From Actinomycetospora sp. (GTDB lineage Bacteria > Actinomycetota > Actinomycetes > Mycobacteriales > Pseudonocardiaceae), in assembly GCA_025925615.1 (NCBI GenBank), contig JAICLN010000141.1, forward strand, positions 1 to 9,612: a DNA stretch of 9,612 bases, in the 5' to 3' direction. Positions 1 through 4,963 of this stretch are shown one piece after another. Both the position numbers and the translations under genes were made by a program. The notes under the pieces are model-generated. The model ran no database searches and was not told the DNA's origin. It saw only the letters and a list, made by a program, of their open reading frames with translations. Position 1 is the first letter of the stretch. Each line of letters starts with the position of its first letter.

Positions 1-1
1 C

Positions 2-916
2 GGCGACGACGCCGCCCGCTGGGGCGAGTTCTGCCCCTTCGTCGAGTACGACGACGACGAGGCGGTGCCGTGGCTGCGGTGCGCGCTGGAGTCGGCCGGG
101 GTGCTGGGCTCCACGGGGGTGCTGGGGGCCGCGTGGCCGGCGCCGCGACGGGCGAGCGTCCCGGTCAACGTGACCGTGCCCGCCGTCGGGCCCGAGCAGG
201 CCCATCGGATCGTCGCGTCCTCGGGGGCGGGCACGGCCAAGGTCAAGGTGGCCGAGCGCGGGCAGGACCCCGGCGCGGACCTCGCCCGGGTCGAGGCCGT
301 CCGCGACGCCCTGGGCCGGTCCGGGCGGGTCCGGGTCGACGCGAACGGCGGGTGGGACGTCGGGTCGGCGGTCGCGGCGATCACGGCCCTCGAGAAGGCG
401 GCGGGCGGGCTGGAGTACGTCGAGCAGCCGTGCGCGTCGGTCGAGGAGCTCGCTCAGGTCCGGCGGCGGGTGGACGTCCCGGTCGCCGCGGACGAGTCGA
501 TCCGCCGGGCCGAGGACCCGATGCGGGTGGTCGCCGCGCAGGCCGCCGACGTCGCCGTCGTGAAGGTCGCGCCGCTCGGCGGGGTCGCCGCGTCGCTGCG
601 GATCGCCGAGGCCATCGGGCTGCCCTGCGTGGTGTCCTCGGCGGTGGAGAGCTCGGTGGGGCTCGCGGCCGGGCTCGCGCTGGCCGGGGCGCTGCCCGAG
701 CTGCCCTACGCCTGCGGGTTCGCGACGACGAGCCTGCTGGCGGCGGACGCGGTGGCGGACGCCGACGCTGTCGTGCCGGTGGCCGGGGCGCTCGCGGTGC
801 CCACCGCGCCGCCGCCCGCATCGCCCGCCCGGCTCGCGGAGCACGCCGCGTCCCCGGACCGGGCGGCCTGGTGGCTCGACCGGCTGACCCGGGTACTACG
901 CGTCGTGCAACGCTGA
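2..916 (+). CDS. menC: o-succinylbenzoate synthase MenC (5' end outside window)
   Basis: This enolase-superfamily enzyme dehydrates SHCHC to o-succinylbenzoate in cytoplasmic menaquinone synthesis. The frame is open from base 2 (GDDAARWGEFCPF...), so the start and the first part of the capping domain lie to the left. The ATG-less stretch before base 65 is already MenC-like, so an internal start there is not credible. All barrel active-site elements are visible: the KxK pair (AKVKVAE, Lys codons at 239 and 245), the metal ligands Asp in VDANGGW (338), Glu in EQPC (422) and Asp in AADES (491), and the second catalytic Lys in VVKVAPLGG (563). The C-terminal WWLDRL segment is typical of actinobacterial MenC. 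The short tail after it ends 13 nt before the cyanase-like gene. The dipeptide epimerases of this superfamily are the main alternative, but the motif spacing favours MenC. Confidence 0.9.
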   Translation, partial: GDDAARWGEFCPFVEYDDDEAVPWLRCALESAGVLGSTGVLGAAWPAPRRASVPVNVTVPAVGPEQAHRIVASSGAGTAKVKVAERGQDPGADLARVEAVRDALGRSGRVRVDANGGWDVGSAVAAITALEKAAGGLEYVEQPCASVEELAQVRRRVDVPVAADESIRRAEDPMRVVAAQAADVAVVKVAPLGGVAASLRIAEAIGLPCVVSSAVESSVGLAAGLALAGALPELPYACGFATTSLLAADAVADADAVVPVAGALAVPTAPPPASPARLAEHAASPDRAAWWLDRLTRVLRVVQR

Positions 917-929
917 ATCGACGGAGAGC

Positions 930-1232
930 ATGAAGCAGGCGCAGCAGGTCGGCGCGCTTCTGGGTCTCGACGACGAGACGGTCGCGGCGCTCGCCCTCCC
1001 GCCGGTGCGCGGGGACGCGGCGCTCGACCCCACCGAGCCGGTCACCTACCGCCTGCAGGAGGCGCTGCAGGTGTACGGGAGCGCGTTGCACGAGCTCATC
1101 CGCGAGGAGTTCGGCGACGGGATCATGAGCGCCATCGACTTCTCCCTCGAGTTCGAGCGCGAGCCGGACCCGAAGGGTGACCGCGTGAAGCTGACCTGGA
1201 GCGGCAAGTTCCTGCCCTACAAGGTCTGGTGA
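930..1232 (+). CDS. Cyanase-like protein lacking the N-terminal domain
   Basis: This 100-residue protein matches the C-terminal catalytic part of cyanate hydratase (CynS), which converts cyanate and bicarbonate to CO2 and carbamate (then ammonia). Compared from memory with the 156-residue E. coli enzyme, every position fits a constant offset of 55. Arg41, Glu44 and Ser67 (in TYRLQEALQVYG and GDGIMSAIDF) then correspond to the catalytic Arg96, Glu99 and Ser122. The ending GKFLPYKVW is also family-typical. The first 55 residues, which form the helical POU-like domain that helps dimerisation, are absent. Translating the menC tail in the same frame gives a stop codon and no cyanase-like sequence. 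ATG 930 follows GGAG (923-926) and is the only plausible start. It could be a catalytic-domain-only cyanase or a decaying gene; intact catalytic residues argue against old decay. Confidence 0.8.
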   Translation: MKQAQQVGALLGLDDETVAALALPPVRGDAALDPTEPVTYRLQEALQVYGSALHELIREEFGDGIMSAIDFSLEFEREPDPKGDRVKLTWSGKFLPYKVW

Positions 1233-1243
1233 TCGGCTTCTCG

Positions 1244-1286
1244 ACGGGTCGACACGCCGTCGCGTCGTCGGCCTGACTCGACCCGT
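1244..1286. repeat. 9-bp inverted repeat between the cyanase-like and kinase-like genes
   Basis: ACGGGTCGA at 1244-1252 is the exact reverse complement of TCGACCCGT at 1278-1286. GCCG (1256-1259) and CGGC (1269-1272) nest inside. There is no T-run after it, so it is either a factor-dependent terminator for the menC transcript or an operator upstream of the promoter at 1294. GC-rich sequence produces such repeats by chance fairly often. Confidence 0.35.
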
Positions 1287-1293
1287 GCGGGGG

Positions 1294-1299
1294 TAGCGT
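1294..1299 (+). promoter_or_regulatory. -10 box of a probable leaderless promoter
   Basis: TAGCGT matches the actinobacterial TAnnnT -10 pattern and sits exactly 7 nt before GTG 1307. That places the transcription start at or next to the start codon, so no Shine-Dalgarno sequence is needed. CCTGAC at 1272-1277 is a weak -35 candidate with a 16-nt spacer. Confidence 0.5.
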
Positions 1300-1306
1300 G
1301 CGGAGC

Positions 1307-2194
1307 GTGACCGCCGCTCCGCCGCAGGACTCCCGGGTGCAGCCGCCGGCCGCAGCTGGCGAGCCCGAGGGCCCTCCCCTGCACGTGCGCACCGCGTTCG
1401 GGGTGCGCGAGGCGGAACCACGGCCGCGCCCCCACCTGCCCGGCCCGGCCTGGACCTGTGACGGGGTCCTGCTGCGTCCGGTGTCCGACACGGTGCTCGC
1501 CGCGTGGTCGGCGGCCACCACCGAGGAGCTCGCGTCGACGGGTGTCGACGGGGTGCGGGTCGCGCGCCCGGTGCGGGCCTCCGACGGCCGCCGCGTGGTG
1601 TCCGGGTGGGCCGCCTGCCACGACATCGCGGGCCAGGTGCGCCCCCGGCACGACGACGTCGTCGCCGTGTCCCTGCGGCTGCACCGCGCCACCGCGAAGA
1701 TGGCCCGCCCGCGGTTCGTGGACGACCGCGACGACATCCTCGCCCGCGCCGACCGCATGGCCTTCGGCGAGCGGGCGGTGTCCCTCGACGCCGAGACCGG
1801 CGGCGACCTGTTCGCCGAGCTCGCCCGGCGCCGCACCGAACTTGCCGTGCCCTCGCAGCTCGTTCATGGCGACCTGTTCGGCACCGTGCTCTTCGACGGC
1901 CCGGACTCCGCCGACACACCGAGCGCCGAGCAGGTGCCGCCGGCCGTGCTCGACGTCGTGCCGTTCTGGCGCCCGGTCGAGTGGGCGGCCGCCGTCGTCG
2001 TCGTGGACGCCCTCGCGTGGGGCGGTGCCGACGCCGGGATCGTCGGCCGCTGGTCCCACCTCGTGGCGTGGCCGCAGATGCTGCTGCACGGGCTGCTCTT
2101 CCGGCTCGCCGTGCACGCCCAGCACCCGGCCTGCACCAAGGAGTCGCTGCGTGGGCTGGAGCACGCCGCCCGTGTCGTCACCGACCTGCTCTGA
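1307..2194 (+). CDS. TIGR02569-type actinobacterial kinase-like protein
   Basis: This 295-residue protein resembles the actinobacterium-specific TIGR02569 family, which shares the C-lobe motifs of aminoglycoside phosphotransferase-like kinases. No substrate is known for the family. The motif LVHGDLFGTVLF has His187 and Asp189 as the catalytic-loop HGD. LDVVPFWRP supplies Asp216, the counterpart of the metal-binding DFG-type aspartate, and is followed by the VDALAWGGAD segment. The loop residue expected to be Asn (HGD...N, metal binding) is Thr193. GTG 1307 was chosen over GTG 1298 because it lies 7 nt after a TAGCGT -10 box, whereas 1298 overlaps that box. The stop codon lies in the first copy of a short tandem duplication. 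The gene is separated from menC/cyanase by an inverted repeat and is probably transcribed independently. Enzymatic activity is uncertain. Confidence 0.75.
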   Translation: MTAAPPQDSRVQPPAAAGEPEGPPLHVRTAFGVREAEPRPRPHLPGPAWTCDGVLLRPVSDTVLAAWSAATTEELASTGVDGVRVARPVRASDGRRVVSGWAACHDIAGQVRPRHDDVVAVSLRLHRATAKMARPRFVDDRDDILARADRMAFGERAVSLDAETGGDLFAELARRRTELAVPSQLVHGDLFGTVLFDGPDSADTPSAEQVPPAVLDVVPFWRPVEWAAAVVVVDALAWGGADAGIVGRWSHLVAWPQMLLHGLLFRLAVHAQHPACTKESLRGLEHAARVVTDLL

Positions 2195-2217
2195 ACCGTG
2201 ACCCTGCTCTGAACGTG
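2184..2217. repeat. Imperfect 17-bp tandem duplication around a stop codon
   Basis: Two adjacent 17-nt units (2184-2200 and 2201-2217) both contain CTGCTCTGAAC and end in GTG. They differ by one compensating C insertion and deletion. The first copy holds the stop of the kinase-like gene; the second repeats that CTGCTCTGA just before the nirD fragment. The unit looks like a scar of replication slippage or rearrangement at the gene junction. Confidence 0.7.
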
Positions 2218-2379
2218 ACGCGGTGCTCTCGCTCCGTCGTCGCGGTCGAACCGTCGCCGGTGATCGAGCGGCACGTCGCGCTGGAGACCGGCGTGGCGCT
2301 GGAGGACTCGGACGTCGTCGTCGCGACCTATCCTGTGCGGGTGGTGGACGGGACGGTCGAGGTCGGCAGGCGTGGCTGA
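2215..2379 (+). pseudogene. nirD: nirD remnant (nitrite reductase small subunit, C-terminal part)
   Basis: The frame from GTG 2215 to TGA 2379 encodes about 54 residues. Their last 40 or so resemble the C-terminal end of NirD, the Rieske-like small subunit of NADH-dependent assimilatory nitrite reductase: SPVIERHVALETGVALED, then TYPVRVVDGTVEVG, like the usual SP-x-KQRFDLRTG-x-CLDD and YPVRVxDGxVEV ending. A full NirD is about 105-120 residues. The N-terminal half is missing, and what lies upstream is the unrelated kinase-like gene. No nirB large subunit is present on either side. The fragment overlaps hemD by 8 nt, as an intact nirD would in a nirBD-hemD operon, so it is probably a relic of that operon. 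It could still be translated and drive hemD by coupling. Identification is by eye from memory of the family. Confidence 0.65.
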
Positions 2380-3214
2380 GGGCCCCCTGGACGGCGTGCG
2401 GGTCGGGGTGACCGCCGACCGGCGCGCGGACGACCAGATCGACCTGCTCCACCGTCGGGGCGCGACGACGCTGCACGGCCCGACCATGCGGATCGTTCCC
2501 CTCGCCGACGACGCCGAGCTCGCCGCCACCACGCGGGCGCTGCTGGCGGCGCCACCCGCCGTCGTCGTCGCCACCACCGGGCAGGGGATCCGGGGCTGGC
2601 TCGAGGTGGCCGACGAGTGGGCGCTGGGGGAGCGGCTGCGGGCGGTGCTGGCCGGGGCCGAGATCCTCGCGCGCGGGCCGAAGGCACGGGGCGCGATCCG
2701 CGGGGCCGGGCTGCGGGAGGCGTGGTCGGCCGACGAGACCGAGTCGTCCCGGGAGGTGCTCGAGCACCTGCTCGCCTCCGACCTCGCGGGCCGGCGGATC
2801 GCGGTCCAGCTGCACGGCGACCCGATGACGTCGTTCCTCACCGCGCTGCGCGAGGCGGGCGCCGACGTCGTTGAGGTGCACGTCTACCGCTGGGAGCCCC
2901 CGCCGGACCTGCCCGCCGTCGACGCGCTGATCGACGCGATCGTGGGCGGGTCGGTCGACGCCGTGACCTTCACCAGCGCGCCCGCCGTCGAGGGGCTGGT
3001 CCAACGCGCGGAGGCGCTCGGGCGGGGCGAGGAGCTGTTGGGCGCGCTGCGCGGCGGGCCGGTGGGCTCGGGGGTGGTGGCCTGCGCCGTGGGACCGGTG
3101 ACCGCAGCTCCGCTGGATCGCCGCGACGTCCCCTCGATCGCCCCCGACCGGTTCCGGCTCGGCGCGATGGTGCGGCGGCTGGAAGCGCACGTCGCGGGTA
3201 CCCCGGCCCGGTGA
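2372..3214 (+). CDS. hemD: Uroporphyrinogen-III synthase (HemD-like)
   Basis: The protein cyclises hydroxymethylbilane to uroporphyrinogen III, the precursor of heme, siroheme and cobalamin. It has 280 residues in the two-lobe HemD pattern: GVTADRRADDQIDLL at the N-terminus, VVATTGQGIRGWLE around residues 67-80, GRRIAVQLHGDP around 143, VTFTSAPAVEGL around 200, and CAVGPVTAAPL near 236-246. These are the usual hinge and ligand loops. GTG 2372 overlaps the end of the nirD fragment by 8 nt, and the stop overlaps the chelatase start by 4 nt (GTGA), so the genes are translationally coupled. Actinobacterial homologues beside nirBD often carry an extra C-terminal OmpR-type winged helix and are about 100 residues longer. 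This protein stops right after the synthase domain. With the chelatase it would serve siroheme supply. Confidence 0.85.
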   Translation: MAEGPLDGVRVGVTADRRADDQIDLLHRRGATTLHGPTMRIVPLADDAELAATTRALLAAPPAVVVATTGQGIRGWLEVADEWALGERLRAVLAGAEILARGPKARGAIRGAGLREAWSADETESSREVLEHLLASDLAGRRIAVQLHGDPMTSFLTALREAGADVVEVHVYRWEPPPDLPAVDALIDAIVGGSVDAVTFTSAPAVEGLVQRAEALGRGEELLGALRGGPVGSGVVACAVGPVTAAPLDRRDVPSIAPDRFRLGAMVRRLEAHVAGTPAR

Positions 3215-3903
3215 GCACCCCGGCGCTGGTCGTCCTGGCGCACGGCACGGGCGACGCCGCCGGCCGGAGCACCTGGGGGCGGCTGCTGGTGCGGCTGCGC
3301 GCGGCCCTGCCCGACGTCGAGGTGCGCCTCGCCTACGCGGGAGTGGCGCGTCCGCAGCTCGCCGACGTCCTCCCGCAGCTGGACGGACCCGTCGTCGTGG
3401 TCCCGGCGTTCCTCGCGGCGGGGTTCCACGTGCGGGTCGACGTCCCGGGGCAACTCGCGGCGCTCGGGCGGGACGACGTCGTGCTCGCGGAGCCGCTCGG
3501 TTCGGACCCGGTGCTCGTCGACGTGGCGCTCGAGCGGCTGCGCGAGGCCGGGTGGGACGGCGAGCGGGTGGTGCTGACGGCGGCCGGCTCGACCGACGCC
3601 GCGGCCCAGGAGGACCTCCGGGTGGCGGCGGGGCGGTTCGCGGAGCGGCTCGGGACGGCGGTCCCGGTGGGCTACATCGCGGGCGGTGAGCCGCGGGTGG
3701 CCGACGTCGTGGCGGCGCAGGACGGCCCGGTCGCGCTGGTGACGTGGCTGCTCGCGCCCGGGGCGTTCCACCGCTGGCTGGCCGATGCCGGCGCGGTGGT
3801 GGTCGCCGAGCCGCTGGGTGACCACGACGGCGTCGTCGAGGTGGTGCTGGCGCGGTACGTGCGAGGTGCGCTGCGCGCTCGTGAGCACTTTCCGGTGCTA
3901 TAA
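3211..3903 (+). CDS. Sirohydrochlorin chelatase (CbiX/SirB family)
   Basis: The protein inserts a divalent metal (Fe2+ for siroheme, Co2+ for cobalamin) into sirohydrochlorin. It has 230 residues, the two-domain long form. The N-terminal half carries the two expected metal-binding histidines: His11 in VVLAHGTG and His73 in PAFLAAGFHVRVDVP. The C-terminal half repeats the fold (VLTAAGSTD, then WLLAPGAFHRWL with His187) but lacks the first His, which is normal when only one half is active. GTG 3211 overlaps the hemD stop by 4 nt. Context beside hemD and a nirD fragment points to siroheme (iron) rather than cobalamin. The last residues (EHFPVL) are encoded by one arm of a 15-bp perfect inverted repeat, so the native C-terminus may have been altered by that element. 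No SUMT or precorrin-2 dehydrogenase is in the window. Confidence 0.87.
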   Translation: MSTPALVVLAHGTGDAAGRSTWGRLLVRLRAALPDVEVRLAYAGVARPQLADVLPQLDGPVVVVPAFLAAGFHVRVDVPGQLAALGRDDVVLAEPLGSDPVLVDVALERLREAGWDGERVVLTAAGSTDAAAQEDLRVAAGRFAERLGTAVPVGYIAGGEPRVADVVAAQDGPVALVTWLLAPGAFHRWLADAGAVVVAEPLGDHDGVVEVVLARYVRGALRAREHFPVL

Positions 3904-3920
3904 CCCCGGAAAGTGCTCAC
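3881..3920. terminator. Perfect 15-bp inverted repeat between convergent genes
   Basis: GTGAGCACTTTCCGG (3881-3895) and CCGGAAAGTGCTCAC (3906-3920) pair perfectly across a 10-nt loop. The chelatase TAA (3901-3903) is in the loop and the DUF5313 TGA (complement of 3917-3919) is in the right arm. The element would form the same hairpin in either transcript, so it can act as a bidirectional terminator. It has no U-tract on either side. It may also be a dispersed palindromic repeat that happens to sit here. Confidence 0.75.
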
Positions 3921-4315
3921 CTGGCGGAACGCCACCTCTCGGCGTACCGGGCGGCCGCCGCCTCGTCCTTGTCGCGCGTGCGCTCGGCCCGCGCCTCGAC
4001 GCCGGTGCCCTGCGGGTAGCCCGCCTTGACCAGTCGGTGCTCGGCCGTCTCGTGCAGGTAGGCCGCCCCGAAGATCAGGCCCATGATCGTGCCGCCGAGC
4101 GCGCTCATCACGCGCAGCCACAGCGGCCCCGGGACGAAGACGATGATCGCGGCGACGAAGGGCGCGAGCTGCACGACGAGCCGGACCAGGTGGCGGACCC
4201 ACCAGGTGCGGGACGTGGTGTCGTGCAGGACCCACGGCGCGAAGCGGGCCGGCAGGCCGCCGCCGAAGCAGTACCAGAGCCACCACAGCGGGCCGGGTCG
4301 CGGGGTCGAGACCAC
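3917..4315 (-). CDS. DUF5313-type small membrane protein
   Basis: This 132-residue inner-membrane protein of unknown function resembles the DUF5313 family of mycobacteria and Pseudonocardiaceae. It opens with a conserved RPGPLWWLWYCFGGGLPARF block and WVLHDTTSRTWWVRH. Two hydrophobic helices follow (about residues 43-61 and 65-86), then HETAEHRLVKAGYP and a charged, probably coiled cytoplasmic tail (ARAERTRDKDEAAAARYAER). GTG 4315 is the chosen start because a strong Shine-Dalgarno, GAGGAGG (complement of 4324-4330), lies 8 nt before it and the family's conserved block begins directly after. The longer in-frame starts at 4393 and 4381 would overlap the divergent regulator's start. Its stop lies in the 15-bp hairpin shared with the chelatase gene. 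The shared divergent region suggests control by the MarR regulator. Confidence 0.75.
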   Translation of the reverse strand: MVSTPRPGPLWWLWYCFGGGLPARFAPWVLHDTTSRTWWVRHLVRLVVQLAPFVAAIIVFVPGPLWLRVMSALGGTIMGLIFGAAYLHETAEHRLVKAGYPQGTGVEARAERTRDKDEAAAARYAERWRSAR

Positions 4316-4323
4316 GGGGAGTT

Positions 4324-4330
4324 CCTCCTC
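4324..4330 (-). promoter_or_regulatory. Strong ribosome binding site deciding the DUF5313 start
   Basis: On the minus strand GAGGAGG lies 8 nt upstream of GTG 4315. This is the best Shine-Dalgarno in the region and favours the 132-residue product over the 158-residue open frame. Confidence 0.7.
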
Positions 4331-4335
4331 AACGG

Positions 4336-4364
4336 TTTGTTCCCCAACAGTATGTGCCCCAAGA
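4336..4364. promoter_or_regulatory. Tandem operator-like repeats in the divergent region
   Basis: TTTGTTCCCCAACA (4336-4349) and TATGTGCCCCAAGA (4351-4364) match at 11 of 14 positions with a 15-nt period. The first copy contains a dyad, TGTT-CCCC-AACA. They are less GC-rich than anything nearby and lie between the DUF5313 Shine-Dalgarno and the -10 box of the marR gene. A repressor bound here could block both transcripts. They are probable binding sites of the adjacent MarR protein (inference). Confidence 0.5.
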
Positions 4365-4365
4365 G

Positions 4366-4371
4366 TAGAGT
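4366..4371 (+). promoter_or_regulatory. -10 box of the marR promoter
   Basis: TAGAGT fits TAnnnT and ends 8 nt before ATG 4380, so the mRNA would be leaderless or carry one or two leader bases. The operator-like repeats fill the -35 region, which suits autorepression. Confidence 0.5.
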
Positions 4372-4379
4372 GGGGCGTC

Positions 4380-4850
4380 ATGACGGCGACCACAGACGAG
4401 ATCGAGATCGACCCTCTCGCGCTGGAGAACCAGGTCTGCTTCGCGCTGGCCGTCGCCGCCCGCTCGGTGATCGCGCTCTACCGGCCGCTGCTCGAGCCGA
4501 TGGGCCTGACCCACCCGCAGTACCTGGTGATGCTGGCGCTGTGGGGCCACGCCCCGCTCTCGGTCACCGACCTCTCGGGGATGCTCGCGCTGGACCCCGG
4601 CACGCTCTCGCCGCTGCTCAAGCGGCTCGAGGCGCAGGGCTACGTCGAGCGCCGTCGGGTCCCGGGCAACGAGCGCACCCTCGCCGTCACGCTCACCGGG
4701 GCGGGCCGGGCGCTGCGGGTCGACGCCGAGCGCATCCCACCGGCCATCGTCGAGCGCCTCGGGATGCCGGTCGAGGAGCTCCTGCGCCTGCGCGGCGACC
4801 TGACCGCCGTCATCGCCGCGGCCACCGCGGAGCCGGCGTCGGGCTCCTGA
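4380..4850 (+). CDS. MarR-family regulator, OhrR-like
   Basis: This 156-residue dimeric winged-helix repressor belongs to the OhrR/MgrA branch. The N-terminal helix LENQVCFALAVAAR carries Cys20, the position of the peroxide-sensing cysteine (Cys15 of Bacillus subtilis OhrR). Tyr34 matches Tyr29, but the second sensor-pocket tyrosine (Tyr40, in TYPQY) is His45 here (THPQY). The winged helix spans about residues 55-105, with LSVTDLSGMLALDPGTLSPLLKRLEAQGYVERRR as HTH and wing lead-in. ATG 4380 is chosen because a TAGAGT -10 box lies 8 nt upstream; the open frame before it overlaps the divergent gene. No ohr peroxidase gene is nearby. Likely targets are itself, the DUF5313 gene, and perhaps the Rieske operon that starts 113 nt downstream. 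Cys20 suggests thiol-based sensing; the altered pocket suggests a different oxidant or ligand. Confidence 0.88.
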   Translation: MTATTDEIEIDPLALENQVCFALAVAARSVIALYRPLLEPMGLTHPQYLVMLALWGHAPLSVTDLSGMLALDPGTLSPLLKRLEAQGYVERRRVPGNERTLAVTLTGAGRALRVDAERIPPAIVERLGMPVEELLRLRGDLTAVIAAATAEPASGS

Positions 4851-4899
4851 TCGACCTGGGGTGTTGCGGACCGTTCGGTCCCCACACGGAAGTCGATCA
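4848..4899. repeat. Three nested inverted repeats after marR
   Basis: TGATCGAC (4848-4855) pairs with GTCGATCA (4892-4899); GTGT (4861-4864) with ACAC (4884-4887); and GGACCG (4868-4873) with CGGTCC (4876-4881) across a TT turn. The three stems share almost the same centre, giving a 52-nt interrupted hairpin that begins on the marR stop codon. It probably terminates marR or separates it from the next operon. No T-run follows. Confidence 0.5.
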
Positions 4900-4926
4900 C
4901 GGTTCGGCGACCCCGGGCCGGACGCG

Positions 4927-4956
4927 TCGACACGGGCCGGGCCCGACGCGCACCCT
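4927..4956 (+). promoter_or_regulatory. Candidate promoter of the Rieske operon
   Basis: TCGACA (4927-4932) as -35 and CACCCT (4951-4956) as a degenerate -10 are separated by 18 nt. The -10 ends 7 nt before ATG 4964, again allowing a leaderless mRNA. A dyad, CGCGTCG (4923-4929) with CGACGCG (4944-4950), covers the -35 and spacer, and a second small palindrome, GGGCC-G-GGCCC, lies within it at 4934-4944, so a regulator could bind here. The -10 lacks the first T, so confidence is modest. Confidence 0.4.
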
Positions 4957-4963
4957 GTCCTGC

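Noticed and set aside
1298..1300. Upstream GTG start for the kinase-like gene
   Set aside because: It overlaps the TAGCGT -10 box. GTG 1307 has the ideal leaderless spacing, although GGGGG at 1289-1293 keeps 1298 possible.
381..1919. 512-codon minus-strand open frame across menC, the cyanase-like gene and the kinase-like gene
   Set aside because: It runs antisense to three recognised genes, is composed mainly of Arg, Pro and Ala, and has no family motifs. Such frames are normal shadows in very GC-rich DNA.
1217..3190. 657-codon minus-strand open frame opposite the kinase-like gene and hemD
   Set aside because: Its low-complexity His/Arg/Gly/Pro composition and full overlap with well-identified plus-strand genes mark it as an antisense artefact.
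4316..4393. 26-residue N-terminal extension of the DUF5313 protein
   Set aside because: It would overlap the divergent marR start and promoter, whereas GTG 4315 has a strong Shine-Dalgarno and directly precedes the conserved block.
3785..4963. Open frame running into the Rieske protein from far upstream (522 codons in all)
   Set aside because: The upstream part crosses DUF5313 and marR in other frames and has low-complexity sequence. Only the part from ATG 4964 is Rieske-like.
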